DNA of 64,000 nt, from NCBI RefSeq assembly GCF_018918145.1, contig NZ_JAHLPX010000007.1, positions 372,001 to 436,000 on the forward strand. Direction: 5' to 3'. The number at the start of each line of letters is the position of its first letter. Position 1 is the first letter of the stretch. The translations under genes were made by a program, and so were the position numbers. The DNA comes from Anaerotignum sp. MSJ-24. GTDB taxonomy: Bacteria > Bacillota > Clostridia > Lachnospirales > Anaerotignaceae. Positions 45,904 through 53,784 of this stretch are shown here, piece after piece. The notes under the pieces are model-generated. The model was not told the origin of the DNA. It saw nothing but the letters and a program-made list of their open reading frames with translations, and did no database searches.

Positions 45904-46280
45904 CAAAGCAAAAGAAATGCGCCCGCACAGCAAGACGCTATGCAGACGCATGAAATTACATTATCATAATTGTACTGATATATTGTACCTTCATAGCCAG
46001 ACTGTCCCGGAGGGGGAGCTACGCTTTTTTTAGCTGGTGAAGGTCATGGGAATTGTGAGAAAGTAAGATGGACACGGCGACACCCTCCTATGGGCCGCCG
46101 TGGGGTTACTGAATATCCAAAAAGAAACAGCGGCTCTGAAAAATCAAAGCCGCCCTTGTGGATATGTTATGATGGCGTGGAAATGTACCTGCCTGTCAGC
46201 GGCTTTTTTTCTTTTCTGCCGCTGGGCAGATTGATAAAATATAAAAATTCGATAGCCCCATATCTATGTATGCGAAAATC
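45904..46280. other. Non-coding region with direct repeats and nested hairpins
   Basis: No supported gene. A direct repeat ATTGTAC at 45969-45975 and 45982-45988 (13-base spacing) lies where the sigma-gene promoter should be and may be a regulator site. Further right, GCGGCT (46130-46135), AGCCGC (46148-46153) and a third arm, GCGGCT followed by seven T (from 46198), can form mutually exclusive hairpins on the plus strand, with an outer ATATCC/GGATAT pair. This looks like a terminator or attenuator, but no downstream plus-strand gene is seen. Confidence 0.4.
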
Positions 46281-47324
46281 CTATTTGCCAAACTTTATGT
46301 CGTGTAGCCTGCTGTCTGTTACGAATTTCTTTTTTCGTGGATCGCCCTCTGCTCGATATACCATCAAACTTTTTAGATTGAATATCGAACTCCAAACTGT
46401 TTGAAAATTTGGATCTTCATATTGACACATAAAGCCATATTCACCTTTGAGAAGGCGTGTAGTGGTTTCAAAATAATCGTCAGTAATCTTGTCTATAAAG
46501 CTATCCATAACGACTTTATAGCGTTTTGCAGAATCGTAATCATCACCCTTAGCATCGTCATAAGGAGCATATTCATCAGAAGTGAAGCTATTGACCGTAC
46601 ATACAATGTTACCGTTATCTGATGTCACAGCTTCACGAACTCTTTTTTGAGTTGGAGTACATTCGACGACAACCATCTTCCCATTTTTATCTGCGAGAAG
46701 AATGTTGCAGTTAGACGCTATTGGCAATTCCATAAGTAAAGCCATAGCCATTTCAGTATTATTTGCCTTTTCCAATAGGTATCTAACAATGAAACAAGAA
46801 TTGAAACCCGGTTTAATCTTTTCAAGTCTGGTCATAACAAAAGTCATAGCAACCGCTAAACCATGTTCATTTAACCCTTCCTCTCCGTTAATAAAAGAGG
46901 AAGTAGTAATGTTGAAGCGGTTTCCGTTTATAGGCGAGTAGATTTCGCTTTTGCTACCATCTCGTAAATATGGAGGCAAATCATTATTGCGTCCATAAAT
47001 TATATTGCCATCCTTTGAGTAAGCAAAAGCGGTACATCCTCTGATTTCAACTGGAATATTATTTTCCAGATTATACATACAACACCCCATACACAACATC
47101 CATGATATGAAGGATATATAATCGGCACCTATGGTATCACTCACACCTCTTATTTCCTCACATACTTCTGGGAAAAATTTTCTAAGTATTTTTTCGCTCT
47201 GCTTTCCATGTTCTAACTGGAAAGTATCGAGATGAAGTGGAAACGATATGTTGCCTCGTTGAAAGATTGTTCCTCTTTTAACCCCCATTTGGTAATGTTC
47301 GCCTTTCAATCTTAAATGGTACAT
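46281..47324 (-). CDS. C45-family Ntn hydrolase/acyltransferase-like protein (cargo)
   Basis: 347 residues. VEIRGCTAFAYSKDGNIIYG contains a cysteine that after self-cleavage would be the N-terminal nucleophile, followed by GRNNDLPPYL; this resembles the acyl-CoA:6-APA acyltransferase and C45 autoproteolytic families, with a related layout in bile-salt hydrolases. NEHGLAVAMTFVM and LADKNGKMVVVECTP are other matching parts. Substrates are amides of unknown type. Its ATG follows the AraC-type gene stop directly (TAAATG). The pair is AT-rich relative to the element backbone, a sign of separate origin. Confidence 0.82.
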   Translation of the reverse strand: MYHLRLKGEHYQMGVKRGTIFQRGNISFPLHLDTFQLEHGKQSEKILRKFFPEVCEEIRGVSDTIGADYISFISWMLCMGCCMYNLENNIPVEIRGCTAFAYSKDGNIIYGRNNDLPPYLRDGSKSEIYSPINGNRFNITTSSFINGEEGLNEHGLAVAMTFVMTRLEKIKPGFNSCFIVRYLLEKANNTEMAMALLMELPIASNCNILLADKNGKMVVVECTPTQKRVREAVTSDNGNIVCTVNSFTSDEYAPYDDAKGDDYDSAKRYKVVMDSFIDKITDDYFETTTRLLKGEYGFMCQYEDPNFQTVWSSIFNLKSLMVYRAEGDPRKKKFVTDSRLHDIKFGK

Positions 47325-48194
47325 TTATGTGTTCTCCTTTTTCTTTTTAATTGCAATCCATACTTCCGAATGTCCATGTATCGTTCCATCCTCAACAACC
47401 GGATAGACTTCAATATCAGGTAATCCCGCATATTCATAACCGGAAAAGGGTAGCCATTCAGTATAAAAACGACGAAATACACTTTGTACACTTTCTTTGA
47501 AGTAGCCATCGTTTTCAAATATTACCCAAGTTGTTGCAGGTATTTCATACTCATACATTCCTTCGGGTACGAGAGCGTCAGTTGAAGCCGCAATATAATA
47601 GAAAATGTTGTTTGGATTTTGATAGATGCTTATGCCCAAAACACCTTTTGGTTCTTTATGTGTAAAACTGCATATCTGATTAAATTGTACTGTCGTCAAA
47701 GTATGTTGCCAAAAAATTGGCACACTTTTTATGTTAGTTTCAAAATCCTCTACCAAAGGGGCGCGCACACCAACAATACGCATAGCTCCCTTTTCCTCAA
47801 TGTGATATGACATTGCACTTCCTCCTGTAATGTGGACAGAAAATTTAATAGCTGGATAAGCATTTAATGTACTTCCAATATCTTTGGCCGCAATCGGAGA
47901 AATGCCATGTACATTTTGAAATGCCCTATTAAAAGATGTAGGGGATGTGTACCCATATTTTAATGCGACCTCCAACACTCGTTTGTCTGTCCGTTGTAGC
48001 TCAAAAGCAGCCTGTGTCATTCTACGGCGTCTTATATACTCAGCTAATGAAATTCCTGTGATGTAAGTAAACATCCGTTGAAAATAGTAGGTTGAACAAC
48101 ACGCTATCTGGGCTGCTTCATCGTAGGATATTTCACTATCCAAATTATTTTCTATATAATCTATGGCGTTGTTTATCTTTTTCAACCATTCCAT
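47325..48194 (-). CDS. AraC-family regulator with GyrI-like effector domain (cargo)
   Basis: 289 residues. The N-terminal DNA-binding domain (EISYDEAAQIACCSTYYFQR, VLEVALKYGYTSPTSFNRAF) precedes a GyrI/SOUL-type ligand domain (PIFWQHTLTT, ATTWVIFENDGYFKES, EVWIAIKKK), as in Rob and BmrR-like sensors of hydrophobic compounds. It is co-translated with the Ntn hydrolase and may control it in response to a ligand. TATAAT at 48216-48221 on the minus strand is its likely -10 box. Confidence 0.92.
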   Translation of the reverse strand: MEWLKKINNAIDYIENNLDSEISYDEAAQIACCSTYYFQRMFTYITGISLAEYIRRRRMTQAAFELQRTDKRVLEVALKYGYTSPTSFNRAFQNVHGISPIAAKDIGSTLNAYPAIKFSVHITGGSAMSYHIEEKGAMRIVGVRAPLVEDFETNIKSVPIFWQHTLTTVQFNQICSFTHKEPKGVLGISIYQNPNNIFYYIAASTDALVPEGMYEYEIPATTWVIFENDGYFKESVQSVFRRFYTEWLPFSGYEYAGLPDIEVYPVVEDGTIHGHSEVWIAIKKKKENT

Positions 48195-48380
48195 TCCTTT
48201 ACCTCCTTTATGGACATTATATCTGACACAAAGAATTTAATCCTCGCTTTCTCTGCGCTCTTTTGTAAACTTTAACTCAATAAAAATTTATGTGCAAGTA
48301 TGCGATGGGACAATAAAATACTACTAAAACATAAAATTGTGTTTCGTTCTCATAATCAAACCCGAAATGTAGAATAATAT

Positions 48381-48752
48381 ATGGGTGATATGAGAATGTA
48401 CCAAGATGAAAGACGGCTCGACTTCCACGCATTAGGCCGGGAGATCAAGCGCAAAAGAGAGGCGAAAGGTTGGACGCAGGAATATCTTGCACAGCTTGTA
48501 GACCGTACCCCACGCTCTATCATGTATTTTGAAAACCGGGGTCAGCATCCAAGTCTGAATACCTTTTACCAAATCGTCACCTTGCTGGACATTTCCGTAG
48601 ACCAATTCTTTTATCCTGACAGGCAGAACAGCGAAAGCGACTGCCGCCAGCACATTGATAGATTGCTTAACTCAATGGACGAAAAGGAATTGACGGTCAT
48701 GGAGGCCACAGCAGAGGGACTACAAAAAGCCAGAGAAACGGAGGTCAAGTAA
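48381..48752 (+). CDS. XRE-family transcriptional regulator of the element
   Basis: 123 residues (or 120 from the ATG at 48390, which has a GGTGAT upstream). The HTH (REIKRKREAKGWTQEYLAQL then VDRTPRSIMYFENRG) is followed by ISVDQFFYP, the common end of this domain in mobile-element repressors, and an acidic helix. It is one of only two plus-strand genes in the visible element and is divergent from the AraC-type cargo. A regulator of transfer or excision is likely; no operator was identified. Confidence 0.9.
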   Translation: MGDMRMYQDERRLDFHALGREIKRKREAKGWTQEYLAQLVDRTPRSIMYFENRGQHPSLNTFYQIVTLLDISVDQFFYPDRQNSESDCRQHIDRLLNSMDEKELTVMEATAEGLQKARETEVK

Positions 48753-48815
48753 AAAGGGCCTTCGTTTTTCTTGTTTTTGGGGACTTTCCGGGGGTTCCGC
48801 TAAATGGCAAGCAAT

Positions 48816-48904
48816 GCTTCTGTGGCCACAGAAGCTATTTTCACAAGCCCGGCCTTGCGGCCCGTCTGTGAAAATTTGCTTGTTGGGGAGCCTCCCCAAA
48901 CCCG
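48816..48904. other. Cluster of palindromes between regulator and relaxase genes
   Basis: Between convergent genes lie a perfect 20-bp palindrome GCTTCTGTGGCCACAGAAGC (48816-48835), a TTTCACA/TGTGAAA pair and a TTGGGGAGCCTCCCCAA hairpin, followed at once by palindrome copy 3. They may be transcription terminators for the two genes. A location next to the relaxase also makes an origin of transfer possible, but no known nick sequence was recognised. Confidence 0.4.
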
Positions 48905-48907
48905 GCG

Positions 48908-48930
48908 CTTCGGGCCAAGTTGGCCCGAAG
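48908..48930. repeat. 23-bp element palindrome, copy 3
   Basis: Perfect CTT...AAG copy, centre G, 36 bases after the relaxase stop codon. Confidence 0.95.
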
Positions 48931-48966
48931 TGTTAGCGTCGCTTTGCTCCTTATGCGTCACAGTCC

Positions 48967-50370
48967 CTAACGCTCCTGTTCCTTCTTTCTGCCCGGCTCC
49001 GAGTAGCCCAGCAGATAGTCAATGTTGGCCTTGATGGTCGTGACCTCCTGCATATCCGCCTTGGTTTTGCGGTACTCGGCGTAGAGCTTCTTTTTCTGTT
49101 CCGAGAGCTTGCGGCCTTCCTCTTTGAGCGTGTCCATCTTGGGGAGCTTGGCCCCGCCGAGGATGGCTTTGAAGTCGGCACAGGCCGCCCGGTAAAGTTC
49201 AATATCCGCCCCATGCTCCGCAAGAAACTTCTTACTGTATTTGCTGGCCTTGTACTTCTCAAAGACAGGCCGGGTCTTGGCATACTGCACCGTTGCTGCC
49301 TTCAATTCCATGTTAGTATGGAGGGCCGCTTCGGTGCTTTTGATTTGGTCAGACAGCTTGTGAAAACGCTCCGTGGCCGCTGTGGCCTTCTGCTCCAACT
49401 GCTCATAATCCGTCAAGCCGTTGTCTTGCAAATAAGCAAGGGCGGCGGCCATTTGTTTGAGATTGAACACCTTGGCCCATCGCTCATAACCGGGGCCTTT
49501 TCCTTGGAGCCGAGATTGAATGTCAATAGCCAGACTGATTTTTGGGCGAGGCTGACCGGGCCGTTGGCGGGAGCCTGACAAGGCGGCCCGTATGTCCACT
49601 TCGCTGTAACCTTCCCCGAGAGTATCAGAGCGCAAGCGGGTAAACCGCTCCTGACCGGGAGCCCGAAAGCTGATTGCACCCCGCCGTTGTTTGACCTCAT
49701 AACCCGCCTGCTCCATCAGGGAGAGGAACGCCGGGAAGTCGGTGGGCCTCTTGGCAAGAACGGTATCAATGGTGGCCCGCAGTCTGTCCTGATAGGTCAA
49801 CGGCTTTTTCTGTCCGGCCTGCCACTCCCCATAATTGCGAAACTTGCCCTTGCTCCGGGGCTTGGGATTTTCCACGATGGAGAGCCCGTTTTCCAGACAC
49901 AGACGGTCAGAGAGCCGCCGCAAGGCGAAGGACGAGCCCCAGAAGTTGCGAAACTTCCGGGTACAGTCAAGGGTAGTAGAATTGTAGTAAATGTGTGAGT
50001 GGATATGCTGCTTGTCCGTGTGGGTCGTAACAATGAAAGCGTGTCGGCCCTTCGTCCAGCGCATAGCCAGCTCATAACTTATCCGATTTGCTTCTTCTGG
50101 CGTAATCTCTCCGGGATAGAAGGATTGACGGATCTGATAGCATAGCACATCAGAACCCTTCTTTTGTTCCCGGCCTGTCATGGCCTTGTAGCTGGCCTTT
50201 GCCAAAAGAAACTCAGCGGCTACCGTGGCCGGGTCGCACTCATAGGAAGATATGTATTTCCCGTCCTCCGTCTTTTCAGGATTTTTCCCATAGTCCAGAC
50301 AATCACGAATAGCCTCGGCTATACTTTCTCCTTCGTTGGCGTGGCGTTGCAGCAAGGCAGTTGTTGCCAG
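48967..50370 (-). CDS. Relaxase/mobilisation nuclease (MobP/MobL-like)
   Basis: 467 residues if started at the CTG at 50368-50370, which follows GGGAGGGA by 6 bases and yields an MATT-like N terminus expected for the family; the first conventional codon (TTG, 50355) has no site. The nuclease domain holds the HIHSHIYYNSTTLD histidine cluster, RKFRNFWGSSFALRRLSDRL and GLSIVENPKPRSKG. Long C-terminal helices (residues about 330-460) follow. It nicks the origin of transfer and pilots the strand. MobC is encoded upstream beyond the TIR insertion. The CTG start is inference. Confidence 0.92.
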   Translation of the reverse strand: MATTALLQRHANEGESIAEAIRDCLDYGKNPEKTEDGKYISSYECDPATVAAEFLLAKASYKAMTGREQKKGSDVLCYQIRQSFYPGEITPEEANRISYELAMRWTKGRHAFIVTTHTDKQHIHSHIYYNSTTLDCTRKFRNFWGSSFALRRLSDRLCLENGLSIVENPKPRSKGKFRNYGEWQAGQKKPLTYQDRLRATIDTVLAKRPTDFPAFLSLMEQAGYEVKQRRGAISFRAPGQERFTRLRSDTLGEGYSEVDIRAALSGSRQRPGQPRPKISLAIDIQSRLQGKGPGYERWAKVFNLKQMAAALAYLQDNGLTDYEQLEQKATAATERFHKLSDQIKSTEAALHTNMELKAATVQYAKTRPVFEKYKASKYSKKFLAEHGADIELYRAACADFKAILGGAKLPKMDTLKEEGRKLSEQKKKLYAEYRKTKADMQEVTTIKANIDYLLGYSEPGRKKEQER

Positions 50371-50426
50371 AGAAAATCCCTCCCTTCATAGAAAACGGCG
50401 GCCATGCAAGGCCGCCGTCCATATTA

Positions 50427-50449
50427 CTTCGGGACAACTTGGCCCGAAG
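50427..50449. repeat. 23-bp element palindrome, copy 4
   Basis: CTT...AAG form with one internal change (GGGACAA), centre C, 3 bases after the stop of the CD1845-like gene and upstream of the relaxase. Confidence 0.9.
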
Positions 50450-50452
50450 CTA

Positions 50453-50743
50453 TCAGCTTGTGATGAATTGCCGCAGAGACAGGTTTAAGCTGTTCAGCCC
50501 CGTAATAACAGCGCCCGTCACCGCCTGCAAGCCGAAGGGCGAAAGCAGGAACGCAATCCCCAGATAAATGACGCCGCCCACCGGGTAACTGATGAAGAAT
50601 AGCCCCACGCCCAACAGTGCCATAATAATCGAGGCCGTAGTCAGGAGGAAGGAGGACACAGAGAACAGGAACAACAGAACGGTAACAAGGATAGTCAGCA
50701 AAACGATAAACGGTGCAGCAATCAGTTTTAATATAAGTCTCAT
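50453..50743 (-). CDS. Small membrane protein, CD1845-like
   Basis: 96 residues: three hydrophobic segments (LIAAPFIVLLTILVTVLLFL, TASIIMALLGVGLFFI, GGVIYLGIAFLLSPFGL) with a short amphipathic end. It matches the CD1845-type proteins found next to the relaxase in Tn1549-like elements; function unknown, perhaps part of the mating apparatus. AAAGGGGCTAAAGAT precedes the ATG. Confidence 0.8.
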   Translation of the reverse strand: MRLILKLIAAPFIVLLTILVTVLLFLFSVSSFLLTTASIIMALLGVGLFFISYPVGGVIYLGIAFLLSPFGLQAVTGAVITGLNSLNLSLRQFITS

Positions 50744-50838
50744 ATCTTTAGCCCCTTTCTATCTTTCTACCTATATTTTACCATGCGGGCGCAGGGGCAA
50801 CAATGTTGCAGACGGTTAGTAAATCTTGTCCCGGCGCA

Positions 50839-50861
50839 CCTCGGGCCAACTTGGCCCGAAG
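50839..50861. repeat. 23-bp element palindrome, copy 5
   Basis: CCT...AAG form, centre C. It lies between the CD1845-like start and the TIR cargo, probably once just downstream of mobC before the cargo arrived. Confidence 0.95.
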
Positions 50862-50887
50862 TAATTGTGTTTCTGCTTATTTCCCTC

Positions 50888-50916
50888 TTTATAAACAAAG
50901 TTTGCTTTGGTATACT
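50888..50916 (+). promoter_or_regulatory. Putative promoter of the TIR gene
   Basis: TTTATA (50888-50893), 17 bases, TATACT (50911-50916), 36 bases before the GTG start. It fits sigma-A with a weak -35 box and gives the gene its own transcription unit. Confidence 0.45.
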
Positions 50917-50951
50917 ATTGGTAAATGATTGCAGATTGAGGGGTGAAATTT

Positions 50952-52091
50952 GTGAAAAACGATTTATTATGTTTGATTGAGCAAATAGATTATATTAAGT
51001 CCTTTTTCCATATTGTTGGTGGAACTGGTATCCCACAGCTAAATGTGATTTATGACAAGGCCGAATTTTCTGCATGGAAACAGGAATTGCAGTTGGAGTT
51101 GGAGGGCATCCATGACCGCACACATGATAAATTTATTTGGAGCACATTAACACTTCTAAAGCAGGGGTTTAGTGGTTGGAAGGATGAACAGTCGTACAAT
51201 GAGTTGAGCGGAAGCCTTTTAGCCATTCGGAAAAATATTGACAAATATTATCCGGCAGAAATTAACCGTACTCAGAATGATAATGACAAGGAGGAACAAG
51301 AGATGCCACAAAAAAGCCCGAAGGTCTTTATAAGCCATTCAAGTCAAGACAAAGATTATGTTTCTTGCATTGTGGACTTTTTAGAAGATATAGGTCTAAC
51401 ACAAGAGCAACTATTTTGTTCATCAATTCCGGGATATGGTATTCCGTTAGATGAAGATATTTATGATTATTTGAAACAACAATTTCAAGAACATAACCTC
51501 CATGTTATCCTCGTCCTTTCAGATAATTATTACCAAAGTGTTGCTTGCATGAATGAAATGGGTGCGGCATGGATACTGCAAAATAAGTACACAACGATTT
51601 TACTTCCAGGCTTTGAATTTAAGGAGATAAAAGGCGCCATCAATCCGAGAAAAATTGGGCTAAAGCTGGATGGCGATTTAACCGAGGTCAAGGAAAAATT
51701 GGGACAACTTAAAGACGCATTGGCACAAGAATTTGGACTGGCATCTATTCCAGATGTCCGTTGGGAGCGTAAGCGTGATACATTTATTTCCGCAATATCT
51801 AAATACAGAGAGCCCAAACAAACAATCAGTGATAATGCGTTAAAACTTTTACTTGCTGCTTGTGAAGCTAATGATGGAACTATTTTGAAAACCACCGATT
51901 TATCTGGTACATATATAGAAACAAATAGTCAGAACTTCATTACCTCACAGGAACGACGAGAAATAGCCCAATGGGAAAGCGTGTTGGAGGAATTGGTGAG
52001 CGCAGGTTATATAGAAACACGAGGGAGCAAAGGTGAGATCTTCGTTGTTTCAAAAAGTGGGTATGATTATATCGAACAGCTAAAATCATAA
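50952..52091 (+). CDS. TIR-domain protein, likely defence cargo
   Basis: 379 residues from GTG at 50952 behind GAGGGGTGA (GTG at 50943 is an alternative). An N-terminal helical part (about 1-115) is followed by a TIR domain (about 118-270): SPKVFISHSSQDKDYVSCIV, CSSIPGYGIPLDEDI, VILVLSDNYYQSVACMNEMG with the glutamate that is catalytic in TIR NADases, and ILLPGFEF. The C-terminal 100 residues look like a winged helix (ELVSAGYIETRGSKGEIFVV). TIR proteins in bacteria often degrade NAD+ or make cyclic ADPR signals in anti-phage systems. No associated sensor gene is adjacent, so a single-gene system or a different role is possible. It is opposite in direction to the neighbours and AT-richer. Confidence 0.9.
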   Translation: MKNDLLCLIEQIDYIKSFFHIVGGTGIPQLNVIYDKAEFSAWKQELQLELEGIHDRTHDKFIWSTLTLLKQGFSGWKDEQSYNELSGSLLAIRKNIDKYYPAEINRTQNDNDKEEQEMPQKSPKVFISHSSQDKDYVSCIVDFLEDIGLTQEQLFCSSIPGYGIPLDEDIYDYLKQQFQEHNLHVILVLSDNYYQSVACMNEMGAAWILQNKYTTILLPGFEFKEIKGAINPRKIGLKLDGDLTEVKEKLGQLKDALAQEFGLASIPDVRWERKRDTFISAISKYREPKQTISDNALKLLLAACEANDGTILKTTDLSGTYIETNSQNFITSQERREIAQWESVLEELVSAGYIETRGSKGEIFVVSKSGYDYIEQLKS

Positions 52092-52093
52092 AA

Positions 52094-52128
52094 GTAGGGG
52101 CAACAGCTAATTAGTTGTTGCCCCTACT
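52094..52128. terminator. Hairpin terminator after the TIR gene
   Basis: AGTAGGGGCAACA and TGTTGCCCCTACT form a perfect 13-bp stem with a 9-base loop, between the convergent TIR and mobC genes. The following T run is weak (TATTACTT). Confidence 0.8.
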
Positions 52129-52130
52129 TA

Positions 52131-52439
52131 TTACTTCGCGACGATAACAGACAGCTCCGTGAGCACATCGGACACCCGGCCCCAGAGCTTTTCATAGTCC
52201 CGCTGGAGTCCGGCAATCTCCTCCGGGTACACGCCGAAGGTGTTGGCATGGACGGCCACTTGATTGAGATTATTGGCGCACCGCCGCTGTAAAGATACCA
52301 ACTCCTTGACCGGGGCAAGGTCTACATGGAGAATATAGCCGTTTAGGGCCATCTTCCGCATATAGGCCCCGGCGTTGGTAATACCCGCCTCGGCCATGCG
52401 CCGCTGTATCTGGGTCAACTCGTCCGCCGTGACCATCAC
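52131..52439 (-). CDS. mobC: MobC-like relaxosome accessory protein
   Basis: 102 residues. KMALNGYILHVDLAPVKELV, RRCANNLNQVAVHANTFGVY and the final helix (DYEKLWGRVSDVLTELSVIV) match MobC/MbeC-type proteins that help the relaxase at the origin of transfer. A ribbon-helix-helix-like N terminus (ADELTQIQRRMAEAGITNAG) is compatible. Separated from the relaxase by the TIR insert and the CD1845-like gene. Confidence 0.88.
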   Translation of the reverse strand: MMVTADELTQIQRRMAEAGITNAGAYMRKMALNGYILHVDLAPVKELVSLQRRCANNLNQVAVHANTFGVYPEEIAGLQRDYEKLWGRVSDVLTELSVIVAK

Positions 52440-52471
52440 ATGAAGGTGCCTGTCACGCTTGCGCCGGGCCG

Positions 52472-52657
52472 TCAGCGTTCCTCCCGTTCCCGGCTCCGCT
52501 TGTGGGCGGGCGGCTCCTTCACTCTGTCCAGCTCCTTTTTCTCCGGCCCCTTGGGGAGCGGCGAGAGCGGTAGGTTGTTCAAAATGCCGTCCAGCATATT
52601 GCTGTTCTGTTCCTCGGAGAGCTCGACTGTCAGCAGGTGGTTGTCTTTTTCGTTCAT
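52472..52657 (-). CDS. Small element protein, DUF4316-like
   Basis: 61 residues. The N terminus (MNEKDNHLLTVELSEEQ then NMLDGILNNLPL) resembles the DUF4316 proteins located before mobC in CTn elements. The rest is Pro/Lys/Arg-rich (PPAHKRSREREER) and probably disordered. Function unknown. It starts 9 bases after the previous gene's stop. Confidence 0.65.
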   Translation of the reverse strand: MNEKDNHLLTVELSEEQNSNMLDGILNNLPLSPLPKGPEKKELDRVKEPPAHKRSREREER

Positions 52658-52666
52658 AGCGTCCTC

Positions 52667-53254
52667 CTATCTGTCCTCACGGGACTTGTTGTGTTTGGCC
52701 TTGTCGGGCTCCTTCGGGGGCTCCGCTCTGCGGGCCGCCTCCTTGAGCTGGGCTGTGATGGAGGGTCGGGCCGCCCGATCAGGGTTTCCGGGAGCCGGGC
52801 GCAGCTCGTAATCGTCCATCTGCTCATCTGTCAGGGGCTTCAAATAGGTCAGTTCGCCCCATGCCCGCATGGTGCCGCCCTCCACCATGCGCCGCTCGTC
52901 AAAGTTGATGATCTCCACGGGAGCGTTGCCGGGCGGCTTCGGGAAGGTGCCGAGGTCAACAGGCCGCTGGGTGGAATAGTAGCGGTAATACGCCGCAGGC
53001 TCCCGGCCACCTGTGTGCTCCTGCACCTGAAACAGCTCCTTGTAATCGTCAATGCGCTTGGCGAAGTCCTTCTCCGCCATCTGGCCGTCGCTGTGGTAGT
53101 GGCCCCAATAGTAGTCCCGCTGGCCGTTTCCCGTTTCGGTAAACTGCCATGTGACAAAGGGGCTGGGGGCCGCCTCGTCATAGCCCAGGGCAAAGCCCCG
53201 GCCATTGCCGAAGGTGATGGACTTCAAAATCTCATAGCCTTGGTTGATTTCTAT
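52667..53254 (-). CDS. Conserved element protein of unknown function; apparent ATA start
   Basis: About 195 residues if begun at the ATA at 53252-53254, 7 bases after GGAGG; it would read (M)EINQGYEILKSITFGNG. No ATG, GTG or TTG lies near this site. The body has SPFVTWQFTETGNGQRDYYW, DGQMAEKDFAKRIDDYKELF and YYRYYSTQRPVDLGTFPKPP, a pattern common in accessory proteins of these elements and seen near DUF4316. The upstream frame to 53,551 runs through palindrome copy 6. I cannot assign a function; an anti-restriction or modulator role is speculation. Confidence 0.75.
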   Translation of the reverse strand: MEINQGYEILKSITFGNGRGFALGYDEAAPSPFVTWQFTETGNGQRDYYWGHYHSDGQMAEKDFAKRIDDYKELFQVQEHTGGREPAAYYRYYSTQRPVDLGTFPKPPGNAPVEIINFDERRMVEGGTMRAWGELTYLKPLTDEQMDDYELRPAPGNPDRAARPSITAQLKEAARRAEPPKEPDKAKHNKSREDR

Positions 53255-53273
53255 GTGGGTTCCTCCTTTCCGA

Positions 53274-53296
53274 CTTCGGGCCAACTTGGCCCGAAG
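53274..53296. repeat. 23-bp element palindrome, copy 6
   Basis: Perfect CTT...AAG copy, centre C, 19 bases upstream of the ATA start and just before its GGAGG site. Confidence 0.95.
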
Positions 53297-53421
53297 TGCA
53301 TGAATGTTACGAAATACCCGGTCAAAACGGAGGCAGAAGGTATTAGGGTATTCCGCCCCGGAAAACAGGCAGGAAAAAGCCTGATATTCCGGGCTTTTTC
53401 TCCGGGCAAATCGTAACAGGT

Positions 53422-53784
53422 CTATCCGTTTTTCAGCCGCTTTTTTCTCATGCGCTCCCGGCTCCTTCTGCGGTTTCCCTCGGCCTTGCAGGCGTCGGAA
53501 CAGTAGGCTTGCCGCCCCTCCGGGAGAAAGGGCCGCCCGCAAACGGCGCACAGCCGGGTGTCCGGGGCTGGGCCGTCCTCGCAGATGGAGGCTGTCAGTA
53601 CCGGGTCAAGTGGCAGAACGGCCTCCCGGAAGTAGCGGCAATAGGCCCCTGTCCAACACTTGCCAAGCATATAACACTCACAATCCAGCGGCAGGCAGCC
53701 ATACTCCCGGTCATAATTGGCGCACATCTCCGTGACCAGTTTTCGGATACCCTTTCGCTCGTCACGGGTCAGTTCCCGGCACAT
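53422..53784 (-). CDS. Cysteine-rich VLP-type element protein
   Basis: 120 residues from the ATG at 53782-53784, which overlaps the previous stop (TGATG). LTRDERKGIRKLVTEMCANY, EYGCLPLDCECYMLGKCW and YCRYFREAVLPLDP are the marks of the cysteine-rich VLP proteins of clostridial elements. A second zinc-finger-like motif (CAVCGRPFLPEGRQAYCSDAC) and an Arg/Lys-rich tail follow. It probably binds zinc and perhaps nucleic acid. A hairpin AAAAAGCC/GGCTTTTT lies downstream (53374-53399). Confidence 0.85.
   Translation of the reverse strand: MCRELTRDERKGIRKLVTEMCANYDREYGCLPLDCECYMLGKCWTGAYCRYFREAVLPLDPVLTASICEDGPAPDTRLCAVCGRPFLPEGRQAYCSDACKAEGNRRRSRERMRKKRLKNG

Noticed and set aside
45694-45951. Frame crossing palindrome copy 2 and the sigma gene
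   Set aside because: It is out of frame with the well-supported sigma-like gene and has no recognisable domain; a shadow of GC-rich DNA.
52667-53551. Longer reading of the element gene starting at 53,551
   Set aside because: It runs through the non-coding stretch and the palindrome and has no site; the GGAGG before the ATA at 53,254 argues for the short form.
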